NCBI GenBank assembly: GCA_029287305.1
Contig: JARFRJ010000067.1
Span: forward strand, 1-6,468
Length of the DNA stretch: 6,468 nt
Reading direction: 5' to 3'
From: Hyphomonas sp.
Lineage (GTDB): Bacteria; Pseudomonadota; Alphaproteobacteria; Caulobacterales; Hyphomonadaceae
Shown: positions 5,813 to 6,468 of the stretch, in pieces
Position numbering within the stretch: position 1 is the first letter of the stretch
Layout: each line of letters starts with the position of its first letter
The notes under the pieces: generated by a model
Databases searched by the model: none
The model's input: the letters and a program-made list of their open reading frames with translations, nothing else
What the model was told of the DNA's origin: nothing
Position numbers and translations under genes: made by a program

Positions 5813-6468
5813 ACTGGCCTTTAAAAATGGCGGCCCGTTTTTCCAGTACGGCCCGTACACCTTCCATATGATCTTCACTATGATGCATCATCGACTGCGC
5901 CGCAGAGGACATTTCCATAATCGCCTCATAACTGGCATTTTGACCTTGGCGCAGAAGGCTTTTCGCCACTTTTAGGGATTGTGGTGGCTGGGCGGCGATC
6001 TCCTCTGCGAGGGTCATTGCATCTGCCATTAAATTTTCCGGCGCGACCACGCGTGAGACGAGCCCCCAATCAAGCGCATTTTCGGCATCAATAATCCGGC
6101 CTGTAAAGAGGAGCTCTGACGCGCGGGACATACCGATAATGCGCGGCAAAAGCCAGGCTCCACCATCCCCGGGGATAAGGCCGAGTTTCAGGAAGGTCAC
6201 GCCAAAGCGTGCCTTTGCTGACGCGATGCGAATATCGGCCATACAAGCGACATCACAGCCGAGCCCTATGGCGGGCCCGTTTACCGCGGCAATCAGAGGC
6301 ATTTGCAGATAATAAAGGCTTTTGACAATTTGATGAATATTGGTGCGATAGCCTTCGCGCACCTGATAGGGGCTGCCGGCAAAAGCCCCGGATCGATCCC
6401 GCATGGCCTTGACGTCGCCGCCTGCGGAAAAGGCCCGCCCGTCCCCGGTCAAAATGGCAACGCGGATA
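5811..6468 (-). CDS. Enoyl-CoA hydratase/isomerase (crotonase) family protein, N-terminus cut off
   Basis: The protein ends at TAA 5813-5811 and is open to the right edge, giving about 218 residues. Crotonases usually have about 260, so roughly 40 N-terminal residues are missing. The family stabilises a CoA-thioester enolate in an oxyanion hole. Here that hole is marked by FSAGGDVKAM near the cut end and by NGPAIGLGCDVA. The usual first catalytic Glu (FGQPE in classical hydratases) is replaced: the segment reads FGVTFLKLGLIPGDGG. The second Glu position, in RASELLFTG, is kept. This pattern resembles isomerase-like or uncharacterised crotonases more than true hydratases, so I do not assign hydration. 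The TTG at 6452 is not a likely start because the family sequence (IRVAIL before TGDGRAF) continues upstream of it. The substrate is unknown, with acyl-CoA metabolism the likely area. No functional link to serC is visible. Confidence 0.9.
   Translation of the reverse strand, partial: IRVAILTGDGRAFSAGGDVKAMRDRSGAFAGSPYQVREGYRTNIHQIVKSLYYLQMPLIAAVNGPAIGLGCDVACMADIRIASAKARFGVTFLKLGLIPGDGGAWLLPRIIGMSRASELLFTGRIIDAENALDWGLVSRVVAPENLMADAMTLAEEIAAQPPQSLKVAKSLLRQGQNASYEAIMEMSSAAQSMMHHSEDHMEGVRAVLEKRAAIFKGQ

Noticed and set aside
1..6468. CRISPR array, tRNA, rRNA or intact insertion sequence
   Set aside because: No regularly spaced repeats of 25-40 bp, no tRNA-like fold, no rRNA signature and no transposase or integrase reading frame were seen on either strand.

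Overview
The window looks like an ordinary chromosomal stretch of an alphaproteobacterium with roughly balanced base composition. The main clues are a serC-serA serine-biosynthesis pair in that order, a SerC of the shorter alphaproteobacterial/Methanosarcina-like type, and a structured leader where the alphaproteobacterial serC RNA motif is expected. I cannot name the genus. The left end differs: the first 249 bases are about 30% G+C by hand count and carry the C-terminal end of an unrecognised reading frame.

Layout, left to right. Bases 1-249 hold the 3' end of an AT-rich plus-strand gene. Bases 250-730 hold no convincing gene, but contain a 13-bp tandem repeat and several short inverted repeats. 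Bases 731-1330 (+) encode a lipoprotein made of MORN-variant (YwqK-like) repeats. It converges on a minus-strand dicarboxylate/amino acid:cation symporter (2595-1360), with 29 bp between the stop codons. A 212-bp gap with a large interrupted palindrome separates the symporter from serA (4403-2808, minus). serA lies 74 bp downstream of serC (5656-4478, minus). Upstream of serC are a leader with two hairpins, a weak promoter candidate, and the 3' end of a crotonase-family gene that runs off the right edge (6468-5811, minus).

Function. SerA oxidises 3-phosphoglycerate to 3-phosphohydroxypyruvate, and SerC transaminates that to phosphoserine, so the pair gives the first two steps of serine synthesis. 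In the leader, the hairpin nearest serC overlaps its Shine-Dalgarno sequence, which suggests control of translation start. The symporter and crotonase have no visible functional tie to the serine genes.

I found no CRISPR array, tRNA, rRNA, integrase or intact insertion sequence, and no clear new multi-gene system. The observations most worth checking are the 99-bp palindrome at 2649-2747, the serC leader, and the composition break at the left end.
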